Source: Ectopseudomonas composti
GTDB lineage: Bacteria; Pseudomonadota; Gammaproteobacteria; Pseudomonadales; Pseudomonadaceae
DNA: 6,129 bases
Assembly: GCA_946886245.1 (NCBI GenBank)
Contig: CAMPIF010000283.1
Coordinates: 1-6,129, forward strand
Direction: 5' to 3'
Shown here: in pieces, positions 4,989-6,129 of the stretch
Position numbering within the stretch: position 1 is the stretch's first letter
Layout: each line of letters begins with the position of its first letter
Program-made: the position numbers and the translations under genes
The notes under the pieces: model-generated
Database searches by the model: none
What the model was told of the DNA's origin: nothing
What the model saw: only the letters and a program-made list of their open reading frames with translations

Positions 4989-6129
4989 ATGCAACAGCTC
5001 CCCAGCCATCGGCACTCGCCCTGGCATGCCGGTGAAAAGCAACTGCAGGAAAAGGTCGGCGTCGGCGAACGCATGGAAGTGCTCGGACAGAAGGTGATCC
5101 GCGACTACATGCCGGATCAGCATCGTGAGTTCTACCATCAACTGCCCTTCATGATCGCCGCTTCGGTGGATGGCAGCGGCCAGCCCTGGGCCACGTTGAT
5201 CGAAGGCGAAGAAGGGTTCGTCACCTCGCCCGATCCCCGTCATCTGTCGTTCGACCTCGCCGCCATGGCGCTCGACCCGCTCGATCCGGCCACGCCCGGT
5301 CTGGGCAGCGGCGAGGCCATCGGCCTGCTTGGCATCGAACTGCATACCCGGCGACGCAACCGCATCAATGGGCATATCCGTCAGGCCTCGGCGCAGCGTC
5401 TGGACATCACCGTGGAGCACTCCTACGGCAATTGCCCGCAGTACATCCAGTTGCGCCAGTACCGACGTGTGCCCGAGCGCGGCGTCGAGCGCTTCGATGC
5501 GAGCGAACTGGATGCCCGCAGCACCGAGATGATCCACAGCGCCGACACCTTCTTCGTTGCCAGTTACGTCGAGCACGACGATGGCCAGCGCTCGGTGGAC
5601 GTCTCCCACCGTGGTGGGCGCGCCGGCTTCGTGCGGGTGGAGGGCAACCGCCTGACCATTCCCGATTACGCCGGCAACCTGTTCTTCAACACCCTGGGCA
5701 ATCTCAGCGTCAATCCGCGCGCCGGCCTGCTGTTCGTCGACTTCACCTCGGGCGACGTGTTGCAACTGGCTGGCCGCGCCGAGATCATCCTCGACAGCCC
5801 GCTGATCAACCTCTTCGAAGGCGCTGAGCGACTGTGGACCTTCGACGTCGAGCAGGTGGTACTGCGCCCGGCGGCGGCCTCGCTACGTTGGGCCTTCGAG
5901 GAATATGCGCCGACCAGCCTGATGACCGGCACCTGGGCAGAAACCGATGCGCGCCTGCGCGAGCGTGAGCAGCGCAATCAGTGGCAGCGCTGGCGTGTGC
6001 AGCGCCAGCAGCAGGAGAGCACCGATATCCGCTCGTTCGTGCTGGCGCCGGAGCAGGGCGCTGCACCGCGCTTCGCCGCCGGTCAGCACCTGCCGATACG
6101 CATCACCACCGCCACGGGCGACACCCTGC
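4989..6129 (+). CDS. PNPOx-like/FAD-binding oxidoreductase fusion, 5' part
   Basis: The frame is open from this ATG to the window edge (380 codons) and continues beyond. A very good GGAGGG site (4977-4982) lies six bases upstream of the start. The first part contains a pyridoxamine 5'-phosphate oxidase-like split barrel: HQLPFMIAASVDGSGQPWATL (50-70), then DVSHRGGRAGFVRVEG (204-219) and GNLFFNTLGNLSVNPRAGLLFVDF (229-252). From about 330 the chain changes to a ferredoxin-reductase type, with ESTDIRSFVLAP (343-354) and FAAGQHLPIRI (362-372), which starts an FAD-binding barrel. Known relatives with this order continue through an NAD(P)H-binding domain and often a C-terminal 2Fe-2S ferredoxin; that part is not visible here. 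It is probably a cytoplasmic flavin electron-transfer enzyme, co-expressed with the upstream transferase. The reaction is unknown. Confidence 0.88.
   Translation, partial: MQQLPSHRHSPWHAGEKQLQEKVGVGERMEVLGQKVIRDYMPDQHREFYHQLPFMIAASVDGSGQPWATLIEGEEGFVTSPDPRHLSFDLAAMALDPLDPATPGLGSGEAIGLLGIELHTRRRNRINGHIRQASAQRLDITVEHSYGNCPQYIQLRQYRRVPERGVERFDASELDARSTEMIHSADTFFVASYVEHDDGQRSVDVSHRGGRAGFVRVEGNRLTIPDYAGNLFFNTLGNLSVNPRAGLLFVDFTSGDVLQLAGRAEIILDSPLINLFEGAERLWTFDVEQVVLRPAAASLRWAFEEYAPTSLMTGTWAETDARLREREQRNQWQRWRVQRQQQESTDIRSFVLAPEQGAAPRFAAGQHLPIRITTATGDTL

Overview
The window is high-GC DNA with tightly packed genes, all on the + strand. Codon choice, REP-type repeats and gene content point to a gamma-proteobacterium of the genus Pseudomonas, perhaps near the P. 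mendocina/alcaliphila/oleovorans group. That assignment is inference from style, not from a marker gene.

Layout. Positions 1-77 are the leader of a complete acetyl-CoA acyltransferase (thiolase) gene at 78-1265. From the 3' end of that gene to about 1608 lies a non-coding tandem array of three units. Each unit joins the last 50-70 bases of the thiolase gene, including its stop codon, to a 73-bp element with the layout of a REPIN: two GTAG-headed REP hairpins in inverted orientation. A LysE/RhtB-family exporter gene follows at 1667-2287. Next come two paralogous LysR-type regulator genes at 2351-3274 and 3271-4161, which overlap by ATGA. A structured 147-bp intergenic region then leads to a glutathione S-transferase gene (4309-4935). 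After a strong hairpin comes the first 380 codons of a flavoprotein (4989 to the window end), which combines a pyridoxamine-phosphate-oxidase-like split barrel with the start of a ferredoxin-reductase-type FAD domain.

How the genes may work together. The thiolase probably acts in fatty-acid or related beta-oxidation and looks independent of what follows. The LysE-type protein is a predicted inner-membrane exporter of amino acids or similar metabolites. The two regulators, the transferase and the flavoprotein may form one module in which one or both LysR proteins control a glutathione/redox pair of enzymes. No inducer or substrate can be read from the sequence.

The most unusual part is the thiolase-tail/REPIN array. 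A mobile-type repeat and the end of a housekeeping-type gene have been amplified together, and the extra tails have lost whole codons from the conserved glycine loop. No RNA gene, CRISPR array, insertion sequence with a transposase, or defence system was found.
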